Positions 42,362-52,250 of a DNA stretch of 57,449 nt are shown one piece after another; positions within the stretch are counted from its first letter, which is position 1; each line of letters begins with the position of its first letter. Origin of the DNA: Microbispora oryzae (GTDB lineage Bacteria > Actinomycetota > Actinomycetes > Streptosporangiales > Streptosporangiaceae); contig NZ_JAFCNB010000029.1 in assembly GCF_017896165.1 (NCBI RefSeq), positions 1-57,449 on the forward strand. Direction: 5' to 3'. The notes below the pieces were generated by a model. It saw only the letters and a program-made list of their open reading frames with translations. It did no database searches and was not told where the DNA came from. The translations under genes were made by a program, and so were the position numbers.

Positions 42362-44254
42362 ATGCCCTTCGATGGAATCGCCAGACGCACGTTCCTGGAA
42401 AGTGTCGTGGTCGCCGGGGTCGCCGGCCTGGCCGGAAGCCGGCTCGGTGCCGGCTCGAACGCCGCGGTCGCCTCCGGCGGCCCCGAACCCTCACCTGAGC
42501 GGCTCATACTCCCCAAGTTCACCGATCGCCTGCGGATCCCGCCGGTCCTCCGGCCGCGCCCCGGCCGTTCCACCGGCGAGCTGACGGTGACCATGACACC
42601 GGCCGAGGTCAGACTCCACTCGCGGCTGCCCCCCACCCGGATGTGGACCTACGAGGGACACTATCCAGGCCCGACGATCGAGGTGCGCCGCGGGCAACCG
42701 GTCAGGATCGCCTGGGAGAACCAGCTCGGCGGCACCATCCCGATCAAAGCAGTCGACTACGTGGAGACCGCTCCGGGCCGGGACACCGATCCGCTCACCA
42801 ACTATCCGGGCTCGGCGGGCTGCGCGGTCGTGCCGATGGTCGCCGACCTGACCCCCTGGAACGTGGTCCACCTGCACGGCATGCTCACCGGCGGGGGTGA
42901 CGACGGGTGGATGGAGAACGTGATGGCCCCCGGGCGGACCCAGGTCGTGACCTACCCGAACGACCTGCTCGCCCCGGTTCTCTGGTATCACGATCACGCG
43001 CACCACGTCACCCGCTTCAACATCCTGGCCGGGCTCTCCGGCATGTACGTGGTCCGCAGCGATGAGGAGGACGATCTGCGCCTGCCTCGCGGCGACCGCC
43101 TGATTCCACTGATCCTTAGCGACCGAAACTTCGAGCTCGACCCTGCGGGAAAGCTGACCGGCCAGCTCCTGCACAAGATCGAGAAAGTCAGCCAGCGTGA
43201 GGTGGTGGCGCCCTTCGTCGGGCCGTACAACCTCGTGAACGGGACTATCTGGCCATATCTGGAGGTGGAGCCCGGGTGGTACCGGCTCCGCCTGGTCAAC
43301 ATGTGCAGCTCGCGCGTCTACCGGCTGGTGCTGTTCGACGAGAACAAGCAGGTGGTGCCCAAGGCGTTCACCGTGGTGAGCACGGATCAGGGGTTCCTCG
43401 GCGCGCCCGCGGCGGTGGACGGCCCGCTGATCCTCTCCCCGGCCGAGCGCGTGGACGTGCTGGTGAATTTCGCCGCGTTCGCCGGGGCCACACTGAAGCT
43501 CATCAACACCCGTCCGGAGGTGGACCCCGGCGCGCCCGACACCTCCAACAACATGCTCGAACCCGATGTCATGCAGTTCCGCGTCTCCAGCGGCAGGGCC
43601 AGAGACGACTTCAGCCCGCCGGCCGCGCTCTCCCGGTCGTTCCGGCGGATCACCGCGGCGGACGTGCCTGCGGACGCGCCGCAGCGGTGGATCGTGCTTA
43701 CTCCGCCGGGGGCGCCCAAGGCGCCGGAGATGTGGGAGATGGAGGAGGTCGACCCGAACACGGTGACCGTTCCCTCCGACGGAGTCATCCAGATCAAGAC
43801 CGCCGACGGCACAGTGCGCACCTTCAGACGCGTGACCGGTGCGTACGCCGACGGTTCGGCCTTCGACATCATGCTCGACCAGTGGGAGGTCTGGCGGATC
43901 ATCAACCTGGGCGGCCCGCCGCACCCGATCCACCTGCATCTGACCTCGTTTCAGGTGCTGGCCAGGGACGTCTACGACGTCAGCGGGTTCAGCCAGGCCG
44001 CGCGGGCCACGACCAAGCCGGTCGCGTACGTCGGCCCGGACCGCCTGGAACCGCACGAGCAGGGCGAGAAGGACCTGATCCGAGTCGCCGGGCACCGCGG
44101 TTCCAACGGTGAGATGGTCACCATCGCGGTGCGGTTCCGCCACCCTGGCCGCGGCGTGTACCACTGCCACACCCTGGAGCACGAGAACCACATGATGCGG
44201 CCGCTGATCGTGACGCCGCACATGACCATGGCCCTCGGCGAAGGCCACCACTGA
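42362..44254 (+). CDS. Tat-exported multicopper oxidase 1
   Basis: A 630-residue three-domain multicopper oxidase of the CotA/bilirubin oxidase/phenoxazinone synthase type. The Tat signal has R8-R9 (GIARRTFLE). Copper-site motifs are VHLHG (H170, H172), WYHDH (H210, H212), HPIHLHLTSF and the C-terminal YHCHTLEHENHMM with the type 1 Met. It oxidises phenols or metals outside the membrane while reducing oxygen to water. It is followed by a related enzyme at 44330. Phenolic polyketide products are possible substrates, but copper or manganese oxidation is equally allowed. Confidence 0.92.
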   Translation: MPFDGIARRTFLESVVVAGVAGLAGSRLGAGSNAAVASGGPEPSPERLILPKFTDRLRIPPVLRPRPGRSTGELTVTMTPAEVRLHSRLPPTRMWTYEGHYPGPTIEVRRGQPVRIAWENQLGGTIPIKAVDYVETAPGRDTDPLTNYPGSAGCAVVPMVADLTPWNVVHLHGMLTGGGDDGWMENVMAPGRTQVVTYPNDLLAPVLWYHDHAHHVTRFNILAGLSGMYVVRSDEEDDLRLPRGDRLIPLILSDRNFELDPAGKLTGQLLHKIEKVSQREVVAPFVGPYNLVNGTIWPYLEVEPGWYRLRLVNMCSSRVYRLVLFDENKQVVPKAFTVVSTDQGFLGAPAAVDGPLILSPAERVDVLVNFAAFAGATLKLINTRPEVDPGAPDTSNNMLEPDVMQFRVSSGRARDDFSPPAALSRSFRRITAADVPADAPQRWIVLTPPGAPKAPEMWEMEEVDPNTVTVPSDGVIQIKTADGTVRTFRRVTGAYADGSAFDIMLDQWEVWRIINLGGPPHPIHLHLTSFQVLARDVYDVSGFSQAARATTKPVAYVGPDRLEPHEQGEKDLIRVAGHRGSNGEMVTIAVRFRHPGRGVYHCHTLEHENHMMRPLIVTPHMTMALGEGHH

Positions 44255-44260
44255 CGACGC

Positions 44261-44293
44261 GTCAGGCGCGACGACCGGTCAGGAAACGGTCAG
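44261..44293. promoter_or_regulatory. GTCAG direct repeats before the second oxidase gene
   Basis: GTCAG at 44261, 44278 and 44289; the last two are exactly 11 bp apart (GTCAGGAAACGGTCAG). This suggests the second oxidase has its own regulated promoter. Confidence 0.6.
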
Positions 44294-44329
44294 TCACCGG
44301 CCAGAGCGCGAGGAGCCGCACTTGATCCC

Positions 44330-46225
44330 ATGGGCGGCATGAGCAGAGACCCCGATGTCATCCGGCGCCGGATACTGCAGACCGCGGTCGTGGGCGCCAC
44401 CGCGGTCGTCGTCGGCGCCGAGTCGTGGCGGAGCCCGGACGCCCCCGTGTCGGCCACCGCGCCGGCAGTCCGGGCTCCGTCACCCGCGCCCGCGCCGGCA
44501 CTGGGGCTGGACAAGTTCGCCGACCCGCTGCGCATCCCTCCCGTACGACGGCCCCGGGGCGACGGGGCGGGCCTGACGATACGGCTCCGCCCCGCCCGGG
44601 TGCGGGTGCACTCGCAGCTGCCCGAGGTGCCGATGTGGACGTTCGACGGCCACTTCCCCGGCCCGACCATCGAGGTTCCCCGTGGCCGGCTCGTCCGCGT
44701 CACCTGGCAGAACGAGCTGAGCGGCGCCATCCCCCTGGTCGCCGTGGAGGTCCCCGCCGGGGACGGCGACCCGCCGAAGAACCACCCGGGACGCGACGGC
44801 GCGGATCCGGTCGAGGCCCTGGCGGCGATACCGCCGTGGACCGCCGTCCACCTGCACGGCGCCCACACGGGCGGCGGCAACGACGGCTGGGCCGAGAACG
44901 CGGTGCTACCCGGTGCGGCCCAGTTGTCGGAGTATCCGAACGACCAGCGGGCCGCGACCCTGTGGTACCACGACCACGCCATGCACCTGACCCGCTACAC
45001 GATCATGGCGGGACTGGCCGGGTTCTACCTCATCCGCGATCCCAAGGAGGAGGACGCTCTCGGCCTGCCATCGGGCGACTACGAGATCCCGCTCATGTTG
45101 TGCGACAGGAACCTCGACACCGACGCGAGCGGACGGCCGACGGGCCGGCTGCTGAACAAGGTCGTCCTGCGCCGCCCCGAGCCCAAGGTCACCAGCGAGT
45201 TCACCGGGCCGTACACGATGGTGAACGGGGTTATCTGGCCCTACCTGAAGGTCAAGCCCAGGGCCTACCGCTTCCGGATCGCCAACGTCTCCAACTACCG
45301 GACGTTCCGGTTGATGCTGCTCGACGAGAACGGCGAGCCCGCCATGGACGCGGTACGTCTGGTCGGCACCGACCAGGGCCTGCTCGGCGCGCCGGTGACT
45401 CCGGCGGACGCCATTCCCCTCGCCGCGGCGGAACGGGCCGACCTGGTCATCGACTTCAGCCGCCACCGCGACCGCAGGCTCCGCCTGGTCAACGTCTCAC
45501 CGGGCGTCGCCCCCGGCACGCCGGACCCGGACGGCGGCGTCCCCGAGCCGGACGTGATGCAGTTCCGCGTGGGCGGAGGATCTCCCGTCGCGTTCGCCCC
45601 GCCGCGCCCGTCCTCGTCCTCCTCCTTCCGCCGCATGACGCCGGCCGACGTGCCGGCGGACGCGCAGCGGCGATGGGTGGTGATCCCGCCGCCCGGGGCC
45701 TCACCCGACCAGCCCGTCAACACGATGTGGGAGATGGAGGAGGTCGATCCCGCGCAAGTGGCCGTGCCAGGTCCGGGCATCATCCAGATCAGCTTGGCGG
45801 ACGGGCAGGTACGGACCCTCCGCCGGGCCGCGCAGGCGTACGAGGACCGGACGGGAGCCGTGGCCGCGCGCGGGCAGTGGGAGACGTGGCACTTCCTCGG
45901 CCTGACCCGGGAGGTCCATCCGATGCACATCCACGGGACCGCCTTCCAGGTGCTCAGCCGGGCGCGGATCGACCGCGGCGGATACAACGACTCCACCGGC
46001 GGCACCACGACCCCCCTCAAGCAGGTCGCGGAGGAGCCCCTGCCCGCGTGGGAGCAGGGCTGGAAGGACGTCGTCACGGTCACGGGCGGCCAGCTCGTGA
46101 CGGTGGCGGCGCGGTTCGACCACCCCGGGAGGTTTGTCTACCACTGCCACATCCTCGAACACGAGATGCACATGATGCGGCCGTTCGTCGTCATGCCGCA
46201 CGAAGTCATGATGCTGCAGCATTGA
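44330..46225 (+). CDS. Tat-exported multicopper oxidase 2
   Basis: A 631-residue paralogue of the preceding oxidase. A twin-arginine motif (VIRRRILQTA) opens the signal. Copper motifs are VHLHGAHTGGG, WYHDHAMHLTRY, HPMHIHGTAF and YHCHILEHEMHMM. It aligns with oxidase 1 along its whole length, so tandem duplication is likely. ATG 44330 is kept; ATG 44339 is an alternative. It is followed 4 bp later by the sensor kinase gene, so the oxidase and kinase are co-transcribed. Confidence 0.92.
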   Translation: MGGMSRDPDVIRRRILQTAVVGATAVVVGAESWRSPDAPVSATAPAVRAPSPAPAPALGLDKFADPLRIPPVRRPRGDGAGLTIRLRPARVRVHSQLPEVPMWTFDGHFPGPTIEVPRGRLVRVTWQNELSGAIPLVAVEVPAGDGDPPKNHPGRDGADPVEALAAIPPWTAVHLHGAHTGGGNDGWAENAVLPGAAQLSEYPNDQRAATLWYHDHAMHLTRYTIMAGLAGFYLIRDPKEEDALGLPSGDYEIPLMLCDRNLDTDASGRPTGRLLNKVVLRRPEPKVTSEFTGPYTMVNGVIWPYLKVKPRAYRFRIANVSNYRTFRLMLLDENGEPAMDAVRLVGTDQGLLGAPVTPADAIPLAAAERADLVIDFSRHRDRRLRLVNVSPGVAPGTPDPDGGVPEPDVMQFRVGGGSPVAFAPPRPSSSSSFRRMTPADVPADAQRRWVVIPPPGASPDQPVNTMWEMEEVDPAQVAVPGPGIIQISLADGQVRTLRRAAQAYEDRTGAVAARGQWETWHFLGLTREVHPMHIHGTAFQVLSRARIDRGGYNDSTGGTTTPLKQVAEEPLPAWEQGWKDVVTVTGGQLVTVAARFDHPGRFVYHCHILEHEMHMMRPFVVMPHEVMMLQH

Positions 46226-46229
46226 CACC

Positions 46230-47690
46230 ATGGGCTTCTCTCCGGGCAGTGTCCGGCGGCTCTCCGCCCGGACTCCTCTGCGGACCAAGCTCGTCGCCAC
46301 CGTCGTGCTGATCGCGGTGGCGTCGCTGGTCACTCTCGCGGGGGCCAGCCAGATCCTGATGCGGCGGCACCTCGTCGACCGGGTGGACGAGCAGCTCGTC
46401 TCGGTGGCCCAGCAGACCGTGAACCGGGTGCAGGGCGGCTGGCAGGGCGGCGGCCCCGGGGCCGAGCTGGCGGCGGCCGCCGACGGAAGCCACACGATCA
46501 CGGCGCGGTTGCCGAGTGACATCCTCGCCCAGGTGCGCAGGCCGGACGGCACGCTGCTGGCCAGCACGCCGCTGGAGGACATCACGGTCCCCGGCCCCCG
46601 GATCGACGCGCGGACGATGGCCTCACCGCGGCGGACTCCGTTCACCGTTCCTGACCAGGCCGGGGCCGGGCACTGGCGGATGGTGCTGGTCGCCCTCGGC
46701 TCGGGGGAGACCGACCTCCTGGTGGCGACGAGCCTGGCGGAGGTCGGCGCCACGCTCGACGACCTGCTCCTGATCGAGCTGGCGCTGGGCGTCGTCGTGC
46801 TCGTGGCCGTGGTCGCCGCGGGCGCGCTGATCGTGCGGGCCAGCCTGCTGCCCCTGGCTCAGATGGAGCGGACCGCGCGGACGATCGCCGCCGGCAACCT
46901 GTCCCAGCGCGTCCCCGATCATGATCCACGGACTGAGGTGGGCAGTCTGACCACGGCGCTCAACACGATGCTCGGCCAGATCGAGTCCGCGTTCCGGGCC
47001 CGCGCCCGTTCCGAGGGCCTGCTGCGGCAGTTCGTCGCCGACGCCGGCCACGAGCTGCGCACGCCGCTGACCGCTATCCGCGGCTTCGCCCAGCTCTACC
47101 GGAACGACCCGGGCCACGGCGCGTGGCTGGTCGACCGGATCGAGCGAGCCGCCGGACGGATGAGCCTGCTGGTGGAGGACCTGCTGCTGCTCGCCCGGCT
47201 CGATCAGCGGCGGCCGCTCGACCGCAGGCCGCTCGACCTGCTCCGGCTCGTGCTCGACGCGACGCACGAGACCCGCGCGGCCGCGCCCGACCGCAAGGTG
47301 GACCTGGACGTCCGGGCGGACACCGCCTACCAGGTGCTCGGAGACGAGGTGCGGCTGCGCCAGGTCCTGGACAATCTGCTGAGCAACGCGCTGAGGCACA
47401 CCCCCGGCGACGCCCCCGTCGAGGTACGGCTGCGCAGCGCCGTGCTGCGGGAGGCCCCGGCGGCGGTGATCGAGGTCGCCGACCACGGCCCCGGGCTGAC
47501 GGCGGAGCAGGCCGAGCGGGTCTTCGAACGCTTCTACCAGGTCGATCCCGCCCGTTCGCGCGGCAGCGGTCTCGGGCTCGCCATCGTCTCCGCCCTGGTC
47601 GACGCGCACAACGGAAGCGTCGAGCTCGACACCGCCCCGGGGCGGGGCGCGACGTTCCGGGTGCTGCTCCCGCTCGAACCGGAGACGTAG
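46230..47690 (+). CDS. Sensor histidine kinase of the oxidase module
   Basis: A 486-residue membrane kinase. Two helices (about residues 20-43 and 182-204) flank an extracytoplasmic sensor of about 135 residues. A HAMP linker (about 205-258) follows, then the HisKA domain with H274 (DAGHELRTPLTAIRGF) and the ATPase domain (NLLSNALRH, ADHGPGL, SRGSGLGLAIV). It probably phosphorylates the regulator at 41061. The sensor has no obvious metal-binding His/Cys/Met cluster, so the signal is unclear. Confidence 0.92.
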   Translation: MGFSPGSVRRLSARTPLRTKLVATVVLIAVASLVTLAGASQILMRRHLVDRVDEQLVSVAQQTVNRVQGGWQGGGPGAELAAAADGSHTITARLPSDILAQVRRPDGTLLASTPLEDITVPGPRIDARTMASPRRTPFTVPDQAGAGHWRMVLVALGSGETDLLVATSLAEVGATLDDLLLIELALGVVVLVAVVAAGALIVRASLLPLAQMERTARTIAAGNLSQRVPDHDPRTEVGSLTTALNTMLGQIESAFRARARSEGLLRQFVADAGHELRTPLTAIRGFAQLYRNDPGHGAWLVDRIERAAGRMSLLVEDLLLLARLDQRRPLDRRPLDLLRLVLDATHETRAAAPDRKVDLDVRADTAYQVLGDEVRLRQVLDNLLSNALRHTPGDAPVEVRLRSAVLREAPAAVIEVADHGPGLTAEQAERVFERFYQVDPARSRGSGLGLAIVSALVDAHNGSVELDTAPGRGATFRVLLPLEPET

Positions 47691-47714
47691 GGAACCGGAA
47701 ACGGTCGGGGAGCG

Positions 47715-47741
47715 GTCAGGTCGCCCGCCTGCCCTGGTCAG
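47715..47741. promoter_or_regulatory. GTCAG repeats before the second lipoprotein gene
   Basis: GTCAG at 47715 and 47737, exactly 22 bp (two 11-bp units) apart. The second copy continues GGTCAGCTTCGC, identical to the sequence at 41824-41835 before the first lipoprotein gene. Confidence 0.6.
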
Positions 47742-47804
47742 CTTCGCCGCCCAGATTGGTCTCGTACTCGAAGGCGAGGGTCCTTCGGGCGGAGGTGATC
47801 TGAG

Positions 47805-48362
47805 GTGTTCCCCCACCGCGCCGCTCTCAGCCTCGGCGCACTCTGTCTGACCGCGGCCCTGACGGCCGTCCTGTCCGGTTGCTCGGCCACCCAGGAGCAG
47901 CCGGGGGTCGCGTCACTCCAGAAGGGAGGCGACGCCGCCCCCTCGGCCTCTCCCAGCGCGAGCATGAACCAGCAGGACGCCTTGGTGAAGTGGGCCGGGT
48001 GTATGCGCCAGAACGGCGTGTCCGTCAGTGATCCGGGAACGACGACCGGCCCGCTCATCCCGCAGGGCGGGGTGAACTCGCAGACGCTGCAACGGGCCCA
48101 GCAGGCCTGCCGCTCCTATTTGCAGGCCGCGGGGGGCGGCCAGGGCAACGTCAGCGGGACCGCCGCCCTCGACAGGTTCCTCGAACTCGCCAAGTGCATG
48201 CGTGAGAACGGCGTGCAGGACTTCCCCGATCCCGTGCTCGACGAGACCGGCGGGGTCACGTTCAACGGAAAGATCGACCGGAAGGCCCCGCACTACCAGG
48301 AGGCCGCGGACGCCTGCAAGAGCAAGCTGCCCTCCTCGGGCACGTGGGGAGGCTCCCGATGA
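47805..48362 (+). CDS. Small secreted lipoprotein, paralogue of the 41879 protein
   Basis: A 185-residue lipoprotein. The lipobox LSGC lies after a hydrophobic signal. The mature part holds two CMR motifs, WAGCMRQNGVSVSDPG and LAKCMRENGVQDFPDPVLDE, so it is a doubled version of the 41879 protein. GGAGGTGATC is a near-perfect ribosome-binding site for GTG 47805. Its stop overlaps the adaptor's ATG, linking it to the ABC exporter. Confidence 0.82.
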   Translation: MFPHRAALSLGALCLTAALTAVLSGCSATQEQPGVASLQKGGDAAPSASPSASMNQQDALVKWAGCMRQNGVSVSDPGTTTGPLIPQGGVNSQTLQRAQQACRSYLQAAGGGQGNVSGTAALDRFLELAKCMRENGVQDFPDPVLDETGGVTFNGKIDRKAPHYQEAADACKSKLPSSGTWGGSR

Positions 48363-49444
48363 GGCGCGGGGCGGTTCTCGCCGTCGTCTCGGCGCTGGCC
48401 GTGGGAGGCGTGGCGGTGGTTCTCGTGCTGTCCGGCGGCCTCGCTCTGTCCAGCTCCGGCACCCCGGCCCCGGCGGCCGGCACGCGTCCCCCGGCCACCG
48501 CGACGGTGAAGCGCGGCGACCTCGTCGACCACCAGACGGTCTCCGGCACCCTGGGGTACGCCGGTGAGCGCACCGTGCCCAACGGTGTCTCCGGCACGCT
48601 GACGTGGCTGCCCGCGGAGGGAGCCGTGATCGGCCGGGGCGGCACGCTCTACAAGGTGGACCGCCGGCCGGTCGTTCTCATGTACGGCACCACCCCCATC
48701 TATCGCACACTCCAGTACGGGGTGTCGGACGGCCCGGACGTGCTGCAACTGGAGAGGAACCTCAAGGCGCTCGGCTACGGCGACGGCCTGACCGTCGACG
48801 ACCACTTCAGCTCGATCACCGCCGACCGGGTCCTGGAGTGGCAGGACGACAAGGGGCTGGAGGAGACCGCGACGGTGACCGCGGCCGACGTCGTCTTCCT
48901 GCGGGGGAAGGTGCGGGTCAAGAAGGTCGGCGGCGTCACCGGGGACAAGGCGCGGTCCGGCAAGCCGGTGCTGACGGTCACGGGGACCACGCAGGTCGTC
49001 CGTGTCGACCTCGACGTCGCCGACCAGCAGCTGGCCCGCAAGGGCGCCAAGGTGACGGTCGAACTGCCGGGGGGAGCCTCGGCCACCGGGAAGATCACCG
49101 ATGTGGGCACTGTGGCGCAGCTCCCGAGCTCGAGCGGACAGCAGGCAGACCCGCAGAACGCCACCATCACGATCGAGATCAAACTGACCGACGCCAAGAA
49201 GGCGGGCGGCCTGGACCAGGCCCCGGTCAGCGTGAGCCTGGAGAGCGAGCGGCGCGAGAACGTGCTGTCGGTGCCCGTCGAGGCGCTGCTGGCGCTCCGC
49301 GAGGGCGGATACGGGGTCCAGGTCGTGCAGGGCGAGACGGTCAGGCTGGTGCCCGTCGAGATCGGGATCTTCGCGGCAGGCCAGGTCGAGGTGAGCGGCG
49401 GCGGGCTGACTGAGGGTACGAAGGTCGGGGTGCCGCGGTCATGA
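48359..49444 (+). CDS. Periplasmic adaptor (HlyD-like) with peptidoglycan-binding domain
   Basis: A 361-residue protein anchored by an N-terminal helix (residues about 5-32). A peptidoglycan-binding-type domain (about residues 118-165, [20 protein letters not shown]) is inserted before the beta-barrel and C-terminal strands ([14 protein letters not shown]), the layout of actinobacterial MacA-like adaptors. It should connect the MacB-like transporter to the cell wall. Overlaps both neighbours. Confidence 0.85.
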   Translation: MRRGAVLAVVSALAVGGVAVVLVLSGGLALSSSGTPAPAAGTRPPATATVKRGDLVDHQTVSGTLGYAGERTVPNGVSGTLTWLPAEGAVIGRGGTLYKVDRRPVVLMYGTTPIYRTLQYGVSDGPDVLQLERNLKALGYGDGLTVDDHFSSITADRVLEWQDDKGLEETATVTAADVVFLRGKVRVKKVGGVTGDKARSGKPVLTVTGTTQVVRVDLDVADQQLARKGAKVTVELPGGASATGKITDVGTVAQLPSSSGQQADPQNATITIEIKLTDAKKAGGLDQAPVSVSLESERRENVLSVPVEALLALREGGYGVQVVQGETVRLVPVEIGIFAAGQVEVSGGGLTEGTKVGVPRS

Positions 49445-50118
49445 GCCCCGTCGTCGACCTGAAGGACGTGGTGAAACGCTACGGAGGCTCGGTGACGGCC
49501 CTGAAGGGCGTGTCGCTCCAGATCAAGGCGGGTGAGATGGTGTCCATCATCGGCCCCTCCGGATCGGGCAAGTCCACCCTCCTGCACATCATGGGGACCC
49601 TCGACCGGCCCACCTCGGGCAAGGTGGAGATCGTGGGCCACGACGTGGGCGCCCTGTCCGACCGCAGGCTCTCCGCGCTGCGGGCCCGCCGGATCGGTTT
49701 CGTGTTCCAGCAGTTCCACCTGTCACCCGGCCTGTCCGCGGTCGACAACGTGGCCGACGGCCTCCTGTACGCCGGGGTCGCTCTGCGGGAACGCCGCCGG
49801 CGGGCGGTGAAGGCGCTGGAACGTGTGGGGCTGGGACACCGGCTCGACCACCGGCCCTACCAGATGTCGGGTGGGGAGCAGCAGCGCGTGGCCGTGGCCC
49901 GCGCGGTGGTCGGCGAGCCGCCGCTGCTCCTGGCCGACGAGCCGACCGGCAACCTCGACTCCGCGGCGGGGACCGAGGTGCTCAAACTCCTGCACGATCT
50001 GCACGACGCGGGGACCACCGTCGTGATCATCACGCATGACGCGGAGGTCGCGGAGGCGGCCGAGCGCCGGATCCGGGTCCGGGACGGCGTCGTGCTCTCC
50101 GAGGGGAGTGACCTGTGA
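49441..50118 (+). CDS. ABC transporter ATP-binding protein (MacB/LolD type)
   Basis: A 225-residue ATPase. Walker [13 protein letters not shown], signature [14 protein letters not shown], Walker [13 protein letters not shown] and the switch His in ITHD are all present. [11 protein letters not shown] is typical of the MacB/LolD/FtsE branch. Its ATG overlaps the adaptor stop and its stop overlaps the permease GTG. It energises export or envelope work by the adjacent permease. Confidence 0.95.
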   Translation: MSPVVDLKDVVKRYGGSVTALKGVSLQIKAGEMVSIIGPSGSGKSTLLHIMGTLDRPTSGKVEIVGHDVGALSDRRLSALRARRIGFVFQQFHLSPGLSAVDNVADGLLYAGVALRERRRRAVKALERVGLGHRLDHRPYQMSGGEQQRVAVARAVVGEPPLLLADEPTGNLDSAAGTEVLKLLHDLHDAGTTVVIITHDAEVAEAAERRIRVRDGVVLSEGSDL

Positions 50119-51323
50119 CGAGCGACGTCACGGCGGAGGTGTTGACCTCCGCCAGGCTCAGCCCCGGCGACGTCCTGCGGGTCGGCGCGGCCGGCCTGCG
50201 CAACCGGCCCGCCCGGGTCGTCCTGTCGGCGCTCGGCATCGCGATCGGTATCGCGACCATGATCGCGGTCGTCGGCATCTCCTCGTCCAGCCAGGCGGAG
50301 CTGCTCCGGCAGCTCGACCGGCTCGGCACCAACCTGCTGACGGTCAAGCCGGGCCAGAGCGTCTTCGGCGACAACGCCAAGCTGCCGGTCCAGTCGATCG
50401 ACATGGTGCGCGGCATCGCACCGGTCAACGCGGTGAGCGCCACCGGCGCGATCTCGGCCACGGTCAGACGGACCGACAAGATCCCTGCCGACCAGACCTC
50501 AGGGATCTCCGTACGGGCCACCACGCTCGATCTGCTGACCACCCTGCAGGGCGCGGTGGTCAGCGGGAGCTGGCTGAACACGGCGACCGAGCGCTATCCG
50601 ACGATGGTCCTCGGCGCGGTCTCGGCGCAGCGGCTGGGCATCACACAGGCCGGGGCCCAGGTCTGGGTGGATCGGCGCTGGTTCACGGTCGTGGGCGTTC
50701 TGGGCTCCCTCGACCTGGCGCCCGAGATCGATCGCAGCGCGCTGGTCGGCTGGCCCGCGGCGCGGACGCTGCTCGGCTTCGACGGCCATCCGACCATGAT
50801 TTATGAGCGCTCGTCCGACGCCGCGGTCGCCGACGTGGCGGCGGTTCTGGCCCGGACGGTCAACCCGGAGAACCCCGAGGAGGTGGAGGTCAGCCGTCCC
50901 TCCGACGCGCTCGCTGCGCGGACGGCGGCGGCGGGGGCGTTCACCGATCTGCTGCTCGGCCTGGGCGCGGTCGCCCTCCTGGTGGGCGGCGTCGGCATCG
51001 CGAACACCATGATCATTTCGGTGCTGGAACGGCGCAGGGAGATCGGCCGGCGGCGCGCTATCGGCGCCACCAGGGGCCAGATCCGGCTGCAGTTCCTGAC
51101 CGAGTCGCTGCTGCTGTCCGGGCTCGGCGGGGCCGTGGGCGCGGTCCTCGGGGCGGCCGTCACCTTCGCCTACGCGGCCACGAACCGGTTCCCGGCCGTG
51201 GTGCCGCCGTGGGCCTTCGCCGGAGGAATGGGGGCGACGCTCGTCATCGGAGTGATCGCCGGCATCTACCCGGCGGTCCGGGCGTCGCGGCTCTCGCCGA
51301 CCGTGGCGTTGGCGAGCACGTGA
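50115..51323 (+). CDS. ABC transporter permease (MacB/FtsX type)
   Basis: A 402-residue permease with four helices: one after the N-terminus (about residues 30-53) and three at the C-terminus (about 275-300, 325-350, 360-385), flanking a large extracytoplasmic domain. [20 protein letters not shown] is the FtsX/MacB cytoplasmic motif. With adaptor and ATPase it forms a mechanotransmission-type exporter. Substrate is unknown; a peptide, lipid or the cluster's product are options. Confidence 0.92.
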   Translation: MTSDVTAEVLTSARLSPGDVLRVGAAGLRNRPARVVLSALGIAIGIATMIAVVGISSSSQAELLRQLDRLGTNLLTVKPGQSVFGDNAKLPVQSIDMVRGIAPVNAVSATGAISATVRRTDKIPADQTSGISVRATTLDLLTTLQGAVVSGSWLNTATERYPTMVLGAVSAQRLGITQAGAQVWVDRRWFTVVGVLGSLDLAPEIDRSALVGWPAARTLLGFDGHPTMIYERSSDAAVADVAAVLARTVNPENPEEVEVSRPSDALAARTAAAGAFTDLLLGLGAVALLVGGVGIANTMIISVLERRREIGRRRAIGATRGQIRLQFLTESLLLSGLGGAVGAVLGAAVTFAYAATNRFPAVVPPWAFAGGMGATLVIGVIAGIYPAVRASRLSPTVALAST

Positions 51324-51333
51324 GGGTGCGTGA

Positions 51334-51366
51334 CCGGCCCCGGGTCTGATCACCGCCCGGGGCCGG
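51334..51366. terminator. Bidirectional hairpin between convergent operons
   Basis: A perfect 11-bp stem (CCGGCCCCGGG with its complement) and an 11-nt loop sits between the permease stop and the response regulator stop, and should serve both strands. Confidence 0.7.
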
Positions 51367-51380
51367 CCACGCCCCTAAGA

Positions 51381-52115
51381 TCAGGCCCTGCCGCCGTAGG
51401 AGCCGACCCGCTGCGGCATCGGTATGTCTTCCGCGGGGGCGACCTGACCCGGCTGCACCAGACCGTGTTCGTAGGCGTAGATCACCACCTGGACGCGGTC
51501 ACGGACTCCCAACTTCTGATAGAGGTGCTGCACGTGCGATTTCACGGTGCTCTGCCCAAGTCTGAGCATCTGCGCCATGTCTTCGTTTCGATAACCGCGC
51601 ACCAGCAGCCGGAAGACGTCGAGCTCCCGATCGGTGAGGCCGACCAGTTCGGGCGCGGCGGACGGCGACAACACGGGCCGCCGGGCGAACTCCTCAATAA
51701 GGCGGCGAGTGACAGAAGGGGCCAGCAGCGCGTCCCCGGTGGCGACGGTGCGGACCGCGTCCACCAAGCCCTCCGTGGGAGTGTCCTTCAGCACGAAACC
51801 GCTGGCACCCGCCCGCAGAGCCTCGAACACGTACTCATCGCGGTCGTACATCGACAAGATCAGGACTTTGACGCTCGCGGACCACTCCGCCGCGAGTATG
51901 TTCCAGGTCGCCTCTATGCCGCCCATCTGCGGCATGTTCACGTCCATGAGCACGACATCCGGGCGCAGCGCCCGGCACAGCCGCACTGCCTCCCTCCCGT
52001 TGTGGGCCTCTCCCACGACCCGCAGGTCAGCCACGGGGTCGAAGGTCGCGCGAAGCCCGCTCCTGACGAGCGGCTGATCGTCGGCGATAAGCAGTCGGAT
52101 GGGGTTGGAGTCCAT
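51381..52115 (-). CDS. NarL/LuxR-type response regulator
   Basis: A 244-residue regulator. The receiver has its phospho-acceptor in DVVLMDVNMPQMGG and Lys in SGFVLKDTP; the LuxR HTH is LTDRELDVFRLLVRGYRNED to VKSHVQHLYQKLGVRDRVQ. ATG 52115 fits AAGGAG best; ATG 52118 is adjacent. It follows its kinase gene on the minus strand and is convergent with the MacB-like operon, which it may control. Confidence 0.92.
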   Translation of the reverse strand: MDSNPIRLLIADDQPLVRSGLRATFDPVADLRVVGEAHNGREAVRLCRALRPDVVLMDVNMPQMGGIEATWNILAAEWSASVKVLILSMYDRDEYVFEALRAGASGFVLKDTPTEGLVDAVRTVATGDALLAPSVTRRLIEEFARRPVLSPSAAPELVGLTDRELDVFRLLVRGYRNEDMAQMLRLGQSTVKSHVQHLYQKLGVRDRVQVVIYAYEHGLVQPGQVAPAEDIPMPQRVGSYGGRA

Positions 52116-52250
52116 CATTGCTCCTTGCGTCGCTCGGACCTGTCCTTGCACCCACAATGAAGAGCCGAATTCATCGTCGCCGCGTTTCCTGAAGGCCGCC
52201 TGACCAATCCCTGACCATGAGTGCCCCAGGCCCCCGGCGTCCCCTGCCGC

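Noticed and set aside
42362..46225. The two oxidase genes as an assembly duplication
   Set aside because: They share motifs but differ throughout in sequence, including the signal peptides and linker regions, so they are genuine diverged paralogues.
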